Positions 49,401-61,526 of a stretch of 64,000 bases of DNA are shown here, in pieces. A program made the position numbers and the translations under genes. The notes under the pieces were generated by a model that had not been told where the DNA came from, searched no databases, and saw only the letters and a list, made by a program, of their open reading frames with translations. How positions within the stretch are numbered: position 1 is the stretch's first letter; each line of letters begins with the position of its first letter. Source of the DNA: Pithys albifrons albifrons (Eukaryota; Chordata; Aves; Passeriformes; Thamnophilidae); assembly GCF_047495875.1 (NCBI RefSeq), contig NC_092458.1, positions 5,105,939 through 5,169,938 on the forward strand, written 5' to 3'.

Positions 49401-51319
49401 CCTAGTTACTGAGGAAGCCATGGATCAAAACTATTACACACGCACAGTTCTGGACATGCTACAATGCAGAGTGCACACTCACAGCACATGGAACACAGAA
49501 TCACTCAGTGGGTACCCACCTGGTTAGACCTGTAGCTCCTACACAATGCTCAACCCATCTGGCCTCAGCTGTAGTGCTTTCAGGATGGCAAGATCACAGC
49601 TTGACCCCTTCAATCCTGTATCTGTAGACACTGATAAATATTTAAAAATATTAAAGAATTAAACATTCACAATGTGTGATACCGAATACTCAGATTGAGA
49701 AAAGCACTTCTTTATCCTCATGCATCTCCTTTATTATTTTTAACTAAAAACTACAATAGTTACAAACTAGAAATCCTATGGGACATGCTGGGATGGAAAT
49801 TCACCTGTTTTTTTATGCTTCTTGTGCCACCCACAGGAACAGGATGAAAACACGAGTGAAAAGAAAACATTCAGGAGATTTCAAATCCAGCGTATTTTGG
49901 TATATTTCATGCATTAATATAACAACAGCTTGCAATATGCTCCAACAGTTTTAGTCAGCTCTCATTAATTCCAAATATCTGAAAAGAACCCAAGTTTGTT
50001 AATCTCCTGACCAAATGCCTTCAAGACACTAAACCAATTTGTCTTTCAGGACAAAGGCAAAGACATACAATGATGTATCAGTATTGATGAATTCTCTAGA
50101 CACTGATGACATTGTACAGAGTACAGAGAATATCTCCTCTAACATAGTCCATCCACCTCCAGTCACTGGCAGGTGAGAAAGTAGGTGTGGAGAAGCTGTT
50201 AATCTTATGTGAGAAAGGAGGAGGTTACTCAGCTCAGGAACTACAGGGATCTGTCTTGTTTCTTCAGGCAAAATGAAAGCTGAGTGAGAATATGCCTCTC
50301 TCTGAACACCTCATGGGCATATATTCCCAGGGAGAATAGACTCTAGGATGGTGTTCACAGTAATTAATAAATTATTATAAAATTAATCAGGAATTAATTT
50401 AACCTGAATATCCAGTAAGATCATCAAAGCAGTGTTCAAAGTCCTCCAGTAGGGTAGATAATGACAGACAACTTTACTTTTCATAAAAAAGAACTTGAAC
50501 CATTTCTTAAAGCTGTTACATGATAGGATTGCTTGCAATAGAAAGGCATCACACATAGGGACATAGCCTCACATCTCTGTATTTTTACTGAGAACCTGTA
50601 TCCATTTTCTAGAAAGAGCATAAACAATAGGAAGAGCTCAGTGCGACAGAACCATTAAGAAAACAGCATTTAGGATTTGGTTAAAGTTTTTTTACCCTAA
50701 AAATGAATATGTGGGAGAAAATACAATAAATCACAACAAAACTGGCTCTTGAGACTCTTTCTAATGCCATCCCCAAAAGGCCATTTTGAGTAACCAGCCA
50801 TTTAAAGTGCTCACTAGGTTTCCAGCACAATTTTATTTGACCTTTTAATGAAAGAACATGTATAAAGCAGATTATTTCAGCTGATCACGTGCACAACTCC
50901 TTAAAGCAATTTTTACATAACCTAACCAGCCCATTGTCCAAAGTGTAATGCTAAGATTTGTCTTTCATAAATGTATCTCTCAAGTGCATTTTCTGATTTT
51001 GAAGTTTCTTATTACCCAGTCTGACTGCTTGTACTTTTTAGTAAACACATGTTAGGATGTTTCAAATACCTAATTAGGAAACCAGATACTGCCAGAGATT
51101 AGAAAAAAAAAATAACAAGGTTACTGATTACTGAATATATATTCTTCTATTTATAGAAAATACAAGGAACTCCATCAAGTTCCTTAGTTTCAAAATATTA
51201 CATATCAGACATCACTGGAAACCATAGTTATTCCCTTGCTATTATCCAAAATGATTAGGACTAACAGATCTTTCTCCAGTTCTTACTGTAATACAGTCAA
51301 AGAGGGCTTTGTGTGTATT
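46429..51319. other. Single-copy noncoding region
   Basis: No gene is recognised in about 4.9 kb. Overlapping open frames of about 140 codons on both strands near 48640-49242 do not resemble any protein I know. Base composition is slightly GC-richer at 46700-47500. Confidence 0.45.
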
Positions 51320-51909
51320 TGTTATAGTTTGAGCTGGCAAAATGCCAACTGCCTGGTACCCAGTCAAAAAGTCCACTCCCAGAGCAGGAGAGTGAGGGAA
51401 AACAGCAGAAACGAGGCTTTAAACACAGTGAGGTTTTTATATTTATACAGAGAAGAGGAGAGCTTAACACAGAATATGAAATAGCACATAGTGACAGGAA
51501 ACCACAACAGGCTCACCGAGGTCGCCCCAGCTAACAGGTGAAACTCCAAACCAACCAAACCCCCTCCCCAGAGGAAACCTCCCAGCAAGAGGGAAAGAGG
51601 AATTAACAGGAATGTGCTCACGTCCCCGGCTAAGCAGACGTGCCAACTGGCAGCAGGGCCTGATATCAGCAGTCAGGGAGCGGGAACCGTCCTGGTCAGA
51701 AGCATGGACCGAAGAGCCCAGAGACTCCTCCCACCTTGCTTGTTATACTCCCCGACACTTCCTGATGATGTCAGATGATATGAAATACCTCTGTGGCTGC
51801 TTAAGTCAGATGATACCTGTTCCCTCTAATCTGTGTCACATCCTTTGAGGCCTGCTAAAAACTGAGGCCTAAATGGGGACCTATGCTGACTAAAGCCAAA
51901 ACTACTACA
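51320..51909 (-). mobile_element. Solo LTR, family B, 5-bp duplication GTATT
   Basis: On the minus strand it starts TGTAGTAGTTTTGGCTTTAG and ends TTTGCCAGCTCAAACTATAACA-type sequence (TGT...ACA). Perfect duplications GTATT flank it at 51315-51319 and 51910-51914. It aligns along its full length with 53711-54325 in the opposite orientation: 'AGGCCTCAAAGGATGTGACA', 'GAGGTATTTCATAT', 'CTGACATCATCA' and the shared 3' end. A likely TATA-like word is GAGTATAAC. No internal genes remain. Confidence 0.92.
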
Positions 51910-52308
51910 GTATTAAGACACACAAACACAATGAGAATTCATAATCAAAAAATACAACCAAATAAGCCACACCTTTTCTTTTTGCAGATAACCTGCCACT
52001 TACTTAAACCATCTTGGCAGCAAGAAGCCCATCCCAAGGTGTAGGGCCTCCAGCACCATCCTAGCCACAGATGCCACAGGAGCTAACCTACCTTTGAAAT
52101 AATGACTGTCTATACATCACTTTCTAAACTAAAAATAAGATTATTCTTTTACCTGTATTTTTCCTCAGGGAGTTCTCTGGGTGTATTAGCATATCCACCA
52201 TCACATAGAGATGCCACAAAAAAGCCAAATCTCTGTGGGCAGGAAGTATCTCCACTTTGTAAATGTTTGACAATAACCATAAACTATAGTAGCAGGTATC
52301 ATCTAGAT

Positions 52309-52310
<2 letters not shown>
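51910..52310. other. Noncoding spacer
   Basis: A 400-base spacer between the family B LTR and the SINE tail. Nothing is recognised in it. Confidence 0.4.
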
Positions 52311-52352
<42 letters not shown>

Positions 52353-52653
52353 GGCTAGGCTTTGAGAACGAAGATTTGGGAAGGACTCTACCCACATGGG
52401 TGTGTCCTTTGAACCTGCACAGTGGATATTTTAGGTGAGGCACAGCGTGCGCAGAACTGGCCCCATCCTTTGCTTCTAAGGTACATCTGACACAGCCGAG
52501 CGAGCTTGAACAATGACAGTGAAGTCCTCAGGATTAGAACCTACAGCCCCCAGTATTCCCAGGAGGTCTCCCATCCAAGTACTAACTGGACCTGACCCTG
52601 TTTAGCTTCCAAGATCTGACGGGATCATGTGTAAAGGTGGCATTTAACTGCCC
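52311..52653 (-). mobile_element. 5S rRNA-headed SINE, copy 2, with (ATG)14 tail
   Basis: Read on the minus strand, the 5S-derived head occupies 52653 down to 52536. The body runs to about 52375 (CAGTTCTGCGCACGCTGTGC, CTCACCTAAAATATCCACTG, TAGAGTCCTTCCCAAATC). The end is TTCGTTCTCAAAGCCTAGCC followed by 14 ATG units (plus-strand CAT repeats 52311-52352). Head, body and end line up with copy 1 in the same order, which shows one mobile unit rather than two unrelated 5S pseudogenes. Copy 2 is closer to 5S in box C than copy 1. No clear target duplication was found. It is not a functional 5S gene: the sequence around 5S position 20-40 is rearranged and no T-run terminator follows the head. Confidence 0.88.
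52559..52607 (-). promoter_or_regulatory. 5S-type internal pol III control region (SINE copy 2)
   Basis: Box A (minus strand AGCTAAACAGGGTCA) lies at 52593-52607. Box C (minus strand GGATGGGAGACCTCCTGG, one change from vertebrate 5S) lies at 52559-52576. Spacing between the boxes is as in 5S genes. The near-intact box C suggests the master copies kept a working TFIIIA site. Confidence 0.75.
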
Positions 52654-53710
52654 TCTTGGATAATATAATCATGAGTTCAGCACTTCACAGTTGTGGTCCT
52701 CTACAGTTTGATAACACAATAAAGTTCAGGCCTGGATGCCAAATTCAGAATAGGGAGGGGAGAAGACGTGGCTTCACCACTGTCTAATATTAGTGTACCT
52801 GTGAAGTTGCACCAGCTCTGAATTTAATTTAGGATGTGGTCTGGACCAAAAAAAACCCCAAACTTCCAGTGGTTTATACTTCCACATTGTAAAGTAAAGT
52901 GATAATTTACCCTACCAAGATCAGGTTTGCATGGGCTAGAAGTGACATTTTATTTTGAAGGTTTCACTTAGTGGGGTTTGGCATCAGGGCATTGTAACAG
53001 AGATGTTTAAATGACTGTAATTTAACACCATGGCAAGTGCTCTGGCCCATTTGCCATTGTGGTCCATCATCCAAATGAAGGGTCACACCACTGATGTTCT
53101 ACTTTAGCTTGCACTGTGCCACAAAGATCTGAGGAGCAAACTGGTTGTACTGTACCTGCTAAGCACACTACAGGTGTTTGCAGGAGGGTTCATCTGGACA
53201 AGCATCAGCAAGTCATGTGGGCTGAGCATACCTGAGCAGGCAGAGACCGTCCCTGTGCCAGCAGAAAAGTGGAATCCATGTCCTGGAACTACTCCCAAAG
53301 GCAAACCACAACACAGCAAGGCAGAAATTGGGAGATTCGCTTTGTTTATCCAAAACTAAATACTAACATAAGCCCAACCTGAAGTTCTTTCCTTTTTCCC
53401 TGTTATCTTGTGTTCATCCCCAAAGAAACTGAACTGTTCTATTGTATAGATTTATTCATTAGAAGGAACAAATTTCACTGGCTGAACCAGAAGACTGATT
53501 GCATTCACCAATCGACCTCCACAGACATGTTTGCCTTCTGAGCTTGAGTTGTTTAAAGTAATGATCCCTACAATGAAGAATAGAGAAAACCTAGAAGGAC
53601 CAGAATCTTAAAGTCCTTGTTGCACTATAGGTCTGTCTCTGAGAGTTAATCTTAGCAGAATTAATTTCATTTAACACCTAGACATGCCACTGTTGCCAAA
53701 CTAGGTAAGT
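52654..53710. other. Noncoding sequence between SINE copy 2 and a family B LTR
   Basis: About 1 kb with no recognised gene, RNA or repeat. Confidence 0.4.
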
Positions 53711-54325
53711 TGTGGTAGTTTTGGCTTTAGTTTCAGTTTAGGCCTTATTTAGGCCTCAGTTGTTAATAGGCCTCAAAGGATGTGACATAGATTAGAAGAG
53801 ATAAACATCACCTGACTTAAGCAACCAAAGAGGTATTTCATATGATCTGACATCATCAAGAAGTGTCAAGGAGTACAATAAGAGAGGAAGGAGGAGTTTC
53901 TCTCTCTTTGTGTCCCTGCTCCTGACCTGGGAGGATGTGCTGCTGACTGTTGAAATTAAACCTACTGCTGCCCACGCTATTGTTTATCTAGGGAGGTGAA
54001 CATTTTCTTGTTAATTTCTCTCTCTCTTGCTGGGAGGTTTCTTGGGAAGAGTTTTTGGGAGGTTTCGGGGGGTTTGGGTGGTTGGAATTTGGGATATTAA
54101 CTCAAGCGACTTGGTAGAGATGTTATTATTTCTTTTCACGTTCATATATATATATGTGTTATATCATATTCGGTTTTAAATTTTCTTTTCTTTTGTGTAA
54201 ATATAAAACCTTACCATTTCAAAGCTCCATTTCTAAGAGGTTTTTTTCCCTCACTCCCTTTCCCTGGGAGGGAACCCTTTGACTCTGTACTAGGCAGTTG
54301 GATTTTGCCAGCTCAAACCATAACA
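53711..54325 (+). mobile_element. Solo LTR, family B, plus orientation
   Basis: It starts TGTGGTAGTTTTGGCTTTAG and ends TTTGCCAGCTCAAACCATAACA (TGT...ACA). It is homologous to the LTR at 51320 over its whole length but inverted, and shares its 3' end with 2317-2931. The flanking pentamers TAAGT and GTTAT do not match, so the duplication has decayed or one flank was rearranged. The 3' half is rich in G and T, including GGGAGGTTTCGGGGGG. No internal genes are present. Confidence 0.88.
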
Positions 54326-54807
54326 GTTATGTATATGAATTTGACTGCAGTAATGTGGGAGCACACTCTATATGTGACTCACCCATCATGCATATTTAGA
54401 GGTATTAGTAAATAAATGTTATTTTGAAATACATAAAATAACTGTAAAAACATTTTTAAAACCTTCAGCTGAGAACAGTTGTTAAAAAAGTGAAGACGGA
54501 GGGGTAAAAATACTCTATTGTTCATTTCAAGCTCCTGAGAAAAAAAAAGCATCAATTCATTCACCTCAACCTGTTTTCAACCTATTTGCTTCAGCACCTT
54601 AGGTCAAAAAACTCTCTCCCTCAAATGTAAGCTCTGAAGATTCCTCAGGAGCTCTTCTGATGAAAGGCTGTCCTGTGCCATGGCAAAGCTCTGTTAGCAT
54701 AAGATCTTGTGCTGCTGAGACCAGGCACAGGTGCCAGTACCTCAAGAAGAGGAAAAAATGCATAACACCTTGCCTCCAGCAGCCTAGAACATGTTGGAGT
54801 TGGTTTT

Positions 54808-54828
54808 CATCATCATCATCATCATCAT
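54808..54828. repeat. (CAT)7 microsatellite
   Basis: Seven uninterrupted CAT units. The adjacent sequence does not match the 5S SINE body, so it is treated as ordinary simple sequence. Confidence 0.9.
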
Positions 54829-56706
54829 TGTCTTTATTATTAACAATAATAATATTGTCATTGTTACTATTGTTATGATTAAATTCAACCTTGTCTGTGA
54901 AATAAAATATTTTGGCAATTATTTAAGGAATACAATTACATTGCTCACTCTGCTGCTTAAGTCTTCTATAAGAGAATCCTATGGCGTTTCAGGAAGTGCC
55001 ATGGTGACCATCAAGAACAGTACATTTAAAATGTATTTCAGCAGATCTAGGAGCCAGGAAGCTGCAGGCTTGAGTGACTTGAAAAGACAGAGAGCCTTGC
55101 CAGGAGGGAGACCCTGAGTTCACCTACCAACACATGCACCTGCCAAGAATAATAGAAACGATAATAAAAATAAAAATGCAAACCCATGAAAGTTACACTG
55201 CGTTGACAGGGCTTCAGTAAAATTTCAAACAGAAGGGCTCTACCACTAAGTCTTCCCACTGAGCAACATTTACAGTTATTACTTTCTTGCTGCTGGCAGC
55301 AAACCTTTATAGACGCTTTGAGAATACATCCAATATAGGAAGTGGCCTGTTGTTTTTTCTTTCTTCCAGCTACATTATTGATATTTCAGGAGAGTAATTG
55401 AACTTCTCAGCACCAACTTGTTTTCTCCATGAACTACTATTCCCTGTAGATACGCATTTTTTCAGGGCATATGTTCAAGTAACTGCAAATCCTACACCTA
55501 AATGGAACTTGTATTTTATCAGCTTTTGTAGGAGAAAAAATGGCATCCTAGCTGTAAAACATCTGACAAAGTTTAAACTGTGCTGTGTTTCATCTCTTTC
55601 TCACATGTACACACACTCTCACACACTTGTCATTAAAGTCTTTTGTTAAAAAAATATGTTCAAAACCATATATTAGTCACCAAATCTCCTTCCAGGCCAA
55701 CTGTGTTCCTCATTTTGCTGTAAATATATTGTACCATATGCAATGCTAATACTCAAATAGCTATTCATAATAAAGAAGTTATAGTAAATAACAAAAAAAA
55801 ATCATGGTGGAAAGCAGTCTGGAGGATCACAAAGAGATGTAGCTCCACTCTCAGCACACAGGATTTGGTCTCTCCTGCTATTTCACTCTTCAGTGGGTAC
55901 TGGACAGAATCAGTGGGCTCTCTTTGTGATCCTCTCATCAAGTAAGTACTGATCCACAGCCAGCTGTTCTGCCCCAGTAGCTGTGTATTTAAAGTGGCAA
56001 AGTCAAAGGATTAGCATCCCCACCACTAGTTAGGGAACATAAACTCTTCCTTTTACAAGGAAAATTAAGAGAGGGTTTTTTGCTGAAAAGAAAGTTGCAA
56101 CTTTCCAATTAGGTCAATTTGTTACATGTCATGACTGAGGTACAGCAGCATGCAGTATCACCACATGGTGCCTTAATTTCAATCCTCTCTGTAGACCCAG
56201 AGGCCCTAGCCACAGATGTGGTGACAGGGAACCCTGCCTTGCAGCAAATTAGCAGACTACAGGTGGCAAAGGAAAGAAACACCGTACCAGGAATGCAAGC
56301 CTTGGCTGAATTAGCGCCGCAAGGCACATTATAGTGGTACCGACACACACGGTGTCTTCTGCCCCCATTTCTCCAGGGTCCTGGTAGCAGACCAGCTGTC
56401 AACAAAATGGAGCAACGACAAAGCAGAGGGCTTAGCATCTCCCAGGGTACAGCAGGCTCTGTAATGTCATGTTTACACACTTCACATCATCTTTGGTCCT
56501 GGTTTCCTAGAGCTTTCCACCAAACCCAAGTTATAGTAATGGATGTTTAAGATTGCTGCCTGCTAGTTGCATTTTTTGCTCAGGTCATTCCATTTAACCT
56601 GGTGGGAAAGGTTTGTGATTTCCAGAACCAAGTGACAATGGGTAACAGGGAAGAAGAGAAATTTTCAGAGCTTATGATTGTATTCCTAAACAAACTACAG
56701 CAGAAC

Positions 56707-56730
56707 GGGGAGCGGGGCGGGGAGCAGGGG
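56707..56730 (+). other. G-quadruplex motif with Sp1-like core
   Basis: Four GGGG runs (56707-56710, 56714-56717, 56719-56722, 56727-56730) have loops of 3, 1 and 4 bases. The central GGGGCGGGG is also a GC-box. It is isolated in moderately AT-rich sequence with no promoter or CpG island visible. Confidence 0.65.
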
Positions 56731-57127
56731 AGATGTGTTTGCTGTGCACATGCAGAATGTGAACAGTCTGGTGTTATCAAATGGGAGTGGTGACAAGAAA
56801 CTGCCACACAGTGGGATGAAAACATGGGCATGTCCAGGGCATGCAGGGCAAGGATGATCCTTAGCAGCAAGTGTTTGGGCTGGCCTGAGCTAGAGCTCGA
56901 GTGGTTTGTGAACTAGATAAGGATGGATGCAGTGAGGAGATGGTAGTGCCAAAAAAAATGGAGGTTACTGCTGAAGGAGACTCAGTGCTTCGTTAGGACA
57001 CAGAGGCATGGTGCTCATGCACTTAGAAGGAAAGAGAATTATATCAGAGTGGGACAGAGGAATTCCTGGTTGAAAGTGTACAAGAAAAATGGGATTATAA
57101 GACAGAAAGAAGAAGCAGCTCAGAAAG

Positions 57128-57146
57128 AAAAAAAAAAAAAAAAAAA
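57128..57146 (+). repeat. A19 homopolymer
   Basis: Nineteen A residues after a purine-rich stretch. No retrocopy body is recognised upstream. Confidence 0.85.
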
Positions 57147-57526
57147 CAACTAGTTTTCTTCCATATTTTCCAGTACAAGAAAGAAATATAAAAATGAGAA
57201 AAATTGTCTTTATTTTTCAACACCTCACTAGTACTTCTCTCTCCTCCCCAAGAAAACACCTTACCACCAACCACAGTGCTGTTCTCCTTCTTTTTAAAAA
57301 TACAATTTATGTTCAGTGAAGAGACCACAGAAGAGGCTTTCATGTAGTCCAATGAGACACTGAAGGTCAAGCCAGGGCCAAAAAAATTTGTGGTATAGAA
57401 GCATGGTTGCTTTGAGGGTTGATTAAGCAATATTTTCATGTTAGTGTGAAAACAGGAATTTGACATTAGGTTGTTATGTCCAAATATATGCATTTAAATA
57501 AAAACCATGAGTTTTACAAATCAGAG

Positions 57527-57949
57527 TGTCCTGGTTTTGGTTGGGATAGAGTTACTTTTCTTCCTAGTTACTGGTACAGGGCTGTGTTTTGGATTCAGGA
57601 TGAGGATAATGCTGATAAAACACTGATGTTTTGGCTGTTGCTGAGCAGTGTTTACACTAAGTCAAGAAGTTTTCCACATCTCATCCTACCCCACCAGTGA
57701 GGGGGGGCACAAGAAGCTGAGAAGGGACACAGCCAGGAGAGCTGATCCCAAAGGGATATTCCATATCATATGGCATCATTACTAGTATATAAATTAGGGG
57801 AAAAGTTTGGCTGAGGGCAGCTGCTCAGGAACTAGATGGGTATTAGTCAGCAGGTGATGAGCAATTGCACTGTTCATCTCTTGCTTTTGTAATGTAGTTA
57901 TTTTATCAGTACCAGAAAGAGGCCTATTAAACTGCCTTTATCTCAAAGG
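57527..57949 (+). mobile_element. ERV LTR, family C
   Basis: It starts TGTCCTGGTTTTGGTTGGGA and runs through TTACTGGTACAGGGCTGTG, GGGGCACAAGAAGCTGAGAA, AAGGGATATTCCATATCATA, then a TATA box (AGTATATAAATTAG near 57784), and 'TCAGCAGGTGATGAGCAATT'. It ends near 'AAACTGCCTTTATCTCAA'. This block order is a very common avian ERV LTR; the fragment at 500-770 is an older relative. After the recognisable end, a 31-base motif (GCCTTTATCT..GGAATTTAA) repeats once, so the true right border is unclear and no target duplication was found. Confidence 0.85.
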
Positions 57950-59097
57950 AATTTAAATGCCTTTATCTGTGTGGAATTTAACAGTCTGCATGTTAAATCA
58001 TAGCAGAAAGTTTGACAGTTCTCAATGGATATTCATATATCAATTTTTAGATGTCTAATTAAAAAAAAACACAGAGACACACATGTAAAATACAATTGTT
58101 CAGAAATCTTAGCCAGAAAGCATAATAAAAATGTTCTGTTTGTTATCTGTGGCTATTTTTCAAGGATTCATTTTCTGTTTGTTTTCCCTTTTCATGGGCT
58201 AATGCTAAGCACTTATGGAAAAACAGATTAAAAATCATGTTTCAAAAAAGTTTATAAATCTCATTTTCAGTCTACACATGCAAAGGAAGAGTTTACATAC
58301 CTGTCCACTCTTGGAGTGACCTCACAAGAAAGTCAGAAAAATAAATCTAAGAGAAAGAGATGGTAAAAGCATTTAAGGATGAACATAACATTCTGAAGTA
58401 ATCTCAGGCTTACTGTGAGCAGATAATAAAGCCAAATACCTTTAATAAATTATTCATTCTGAATTACATATTCACCTGCTCTAAAAATCTATTGTGATCA
58501 GTAATCTCTTTCCTTGAAGTAAATTAGTAGCTTGCTAAATGAGTTTCTTCTACAGTGAAGATCTGACCTTCCATGTGCTGAGGATTGAGACAAAGATAAA
58601 CTCAGTTGTTGTAATTTACTCAACTAGACTCTAAAGCACCTGCCAGGAAGAATAAGTATAACATAAGGAGATTTGAGGGAGAGGGGAATAAACAAACAAA
58701 CAAACAAATGTTCAATGAGAAAACAAAACCATAAGAAGTTGTGAGTATGAAATCCCATTTCCATCCAAGAGGCTGTGAGCAAAGGACATGAAGCCTGCCT
58801 AAATCCCAGTAAATCTGCAACCAGACTAGAGCATGCCCAGAGCACCAGGGAAGCCCTTGCACCCTGCACCCCTTTCTTGAACATCCTTCCTTTGTTCAGG
58901 AGGAATGCTAGAACCGTGCCTGGAACAAAGCAATACCTGCCAGCCAGAGGAATAGGCTTCACCAAGGGGTGTCTTGATCATGCTTTAAATTGCATTATTA
59001 CTCTCACTCTTCCATGGAAGCAGTGAGAAAACCTGCGACAAGCTTTCTTTTTCTTTACTTTTGAAAGATTTAATCTAGATACATATCACCAGTCCTG
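57950..59097. other. Noncoding sequence between LTR and CR1
   Basis: No gene is recognised. An (AAAC)n-like tract lies at about 58691-58706. Confidence 0.4.
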
Positions 59098-59563
59098 TCA
59101 GAATGGGTCCAGAGGAGGGCCATGAAGATCTTCAGAGGGATGGAACAGTTCGCCTGCAAAGACAGGCTGAGAGAGCTGGGGTTGTTCAGCCTGAAGAAGA
59201 GAAGGCTCAGGAGAAATTGCATTGCAAACTTCCAGTACCAGAAAGGGATTGTAAAAAGGAGAGGGTTTTTTTATATGGTCAGATAATGACAGGACAAGAG
59301 GACAATGGTTTTAAACTGAAACAGGTTTAGTTTAAATGTCAGGAAGAAAATCCTTGTTCAGAGTTTGGTGAGGCTCCAGAAGAGGCTACCCAGAGAGGCT
59401 GTGTATGCCCCATCCCTAGAAGTGTTCAAGGTCATGTTTGATGAGGTCCTAGGCAACCTGATCCAGTGAATGGCATTCCTGCCCTTGGCAAGGAGATTGG
59501 AACTAGATGATCTTTAAGGTCCCTTCCAACCTAAACCACTCTATGATTCTATCAGTCTATGAC
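59098..59563 (+). mobile_element. CR1 LINE, 5'-truncated 3' end
   Basis: It begins near CAGAATGGGTCCAGAGGAGG and shows the ordered CR1 3' blocks: GCCATGAAGATCTTCAGAGG, GAGAGAGCTGGGGTTGTTCA, AGAAGAGAAGGCTC, 'GTGAGGCTCCAGAAGAGGCT', 'CCATCCCTAGAAGTGTTCAA', 'GATCTTTAAGGTCCCTTCCA', and the terminal CTATGATTCTATCAGTCTAT. It is a different subfamily from the copy at 4606, judged by the text between the shared blocks. No coding potential is left. Confidence 0.94.
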
Positions 59564-61526
59564 AAACCCAGTATGTCCCCTCTTCCTCCTTTGCATGAGC
59601 CTGGTGTCTAGGCTGGGCTTGGATTATTAATTCTTCCTGGCTAAAACATGCTCAGGCCAGCACATCCAATGGACTAGAGCAGCAGATAGGAATCCACAAC
59701 CAGGTGAGACAAGCTTATACCCCCCACAGTATGTCACCACAAGCTCTGTGTGTCTGTGTACCTCACTCATCTTCTTTTGCAGGTTGTAACACCCACCAGC
59801 TGCAGAATTGAACCTTGTACACTGGGTAGAACCTCAGGAATAATCACATGTAAGCAGCATTCAAAAACAGCAAGTAGAAATTCTTGACTAAGGACACCTG
59901 CAAACTTCCATAACCTAAGTCGTAATACAGCTCTGAGTCATCAATCACCACTCTCTAGAATAGTCCAAACAACAATATTGTTTCTAACATGATTGTGGTA
60001 GTCAAATGTCAAATTTACTTTGGCCGACAGAATTGGCACCTTACTTGACATGATGGCAATTTTGGAGACCAACATGCCTCAGGTTCTGAAGCAGAACCCA
60101 GAGCTTCCTTGTTTCTCTACAATGTCTTCTGATTAAATTCTAGAGGAAGGTTGCTTTCCCTTTAAGGTAACCTGAAAGTTATTAAGGCCCATTTTGAGCT
60201 CTCTTCTGTATTCAAAGAAAAAAATCATTGCTGTTTCATTAGGTTAAACAAGGTGTAAAGGAGAGCAGAGTCAATTCCTTGGCTTTGTGAGTGTCAGACA
60301 ACTTCACGCTTGAGAGACACGAAATTAATGATTAATTAGTTTATTCACCCATTCCTTACACAGGAAACAGGTACCTATGTCCCAGTAGTGCACAGTAAAA
60401 TGAAACAGCTCCTGCTGTAACTCAATGCCAGACTACAGTCCCAAGGACCACCCAAGGACTCACTGCCTCCATATCCCTCCAAGGACTCTTAAATTAAGCT
60501 GCCCTAGCAGCACATACGAGAACTGCCAATACATACACCATCAAAAGAGATGATAGCTGCCACTCTATGTTGGCATCAGCCAAAACTGGAAAAAGAGAAA
60601 AAGCTGAAGAAAAGCCTTTACACAAGAAAAGGTTGGTTGTGTCCATGCTGCACCTACCAAACTTGCAAATAAAATGTTGCTATTTGACTGTATTGCTAAA
60701 AACCTTCCAAGGATTTTAGGGAATGCCTTTGCTCATTTTCACACCCTGGCTTATTGGGATAGCTGAGAACTCAAATGCTTGTTTGGGAGATAATATGCAA
60801 TTGTCTTTAAATAGTGTTTTTTAAAGCTTGAGAAATGTCAGCTTGCAAATTTTCAGATGCTGATTTAGGGGGAAATCTCTTCTGGAAAAATGGTTTTATT
60901 CTTCTCCTCAAAACAAGGGAAGCCTGTGCCAGAGTAGTGGTTCTAAATGCTGTTCTAAAATCCTTTCACTCTTTCCCTCTAAGCCTTTCTTTAGATATAT
61001 AGCATTCAATCTGAAAAAACTTCCGTATAAGAAATGTGTGCTTTCAAGTGCAGTGTAATTTATATTAACAAAATTTAACATTTTTGTTGAACTGGCAGCC
61101 CCTTAAAAGCTGATCCGAATCTTAGGTTGTTAGAACAAATATCAGAGAAGATATATTTCTAAGCCAAATACCTATGATAGCAAAGTAATGCCTATAGCAG
61201 ATTTATTACTTCTATATTTGTCTCTCATAAAACAGCATATATATTTCTCCTTTTTTACAAGAAAAGTCACCATAATATGCTTTCTCATTATTTTCATGAG
61301 GCAAGACCTCTACAATTTTCACAGAATACAAAAAAAATCAAACAACAATATCGTTTGGTTATGTTTTAACCACACTGACATATAATAGAACCTTTTCTAA
61401 AAGTTTCTGTCCCCTGTCCCTGTTGTAGTCTTGTTCAACTGTTGCACATCCCTCCATTTGAATAAAAAGGTTCCAAGACTTCTTGATCTTCCATTAATCT
61501 TTCATTCACATGAAAATGTTGGTTTC
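59564..61526. other. Single-copy AT-rich noncoding region
   Basis: Nothing recognised in about 2 kb. Confidence 0.4.

Larger units (their letters stand above)
54326..57526. other. Single-copy noncoding region
   Basis: No gene is recognised. It holds a (CAT)7 tract at 54808-54828 without SINE sequence beside it, and the G-quadruplex motif at 56707. Confidence 0.45.

Noticed and set aside
54808..54828. (CAT)7 as the tail of a third 5S SINE
   Set aside because: Neither side shows the AAGCCTRGCC end or the SINE body in either orientation.
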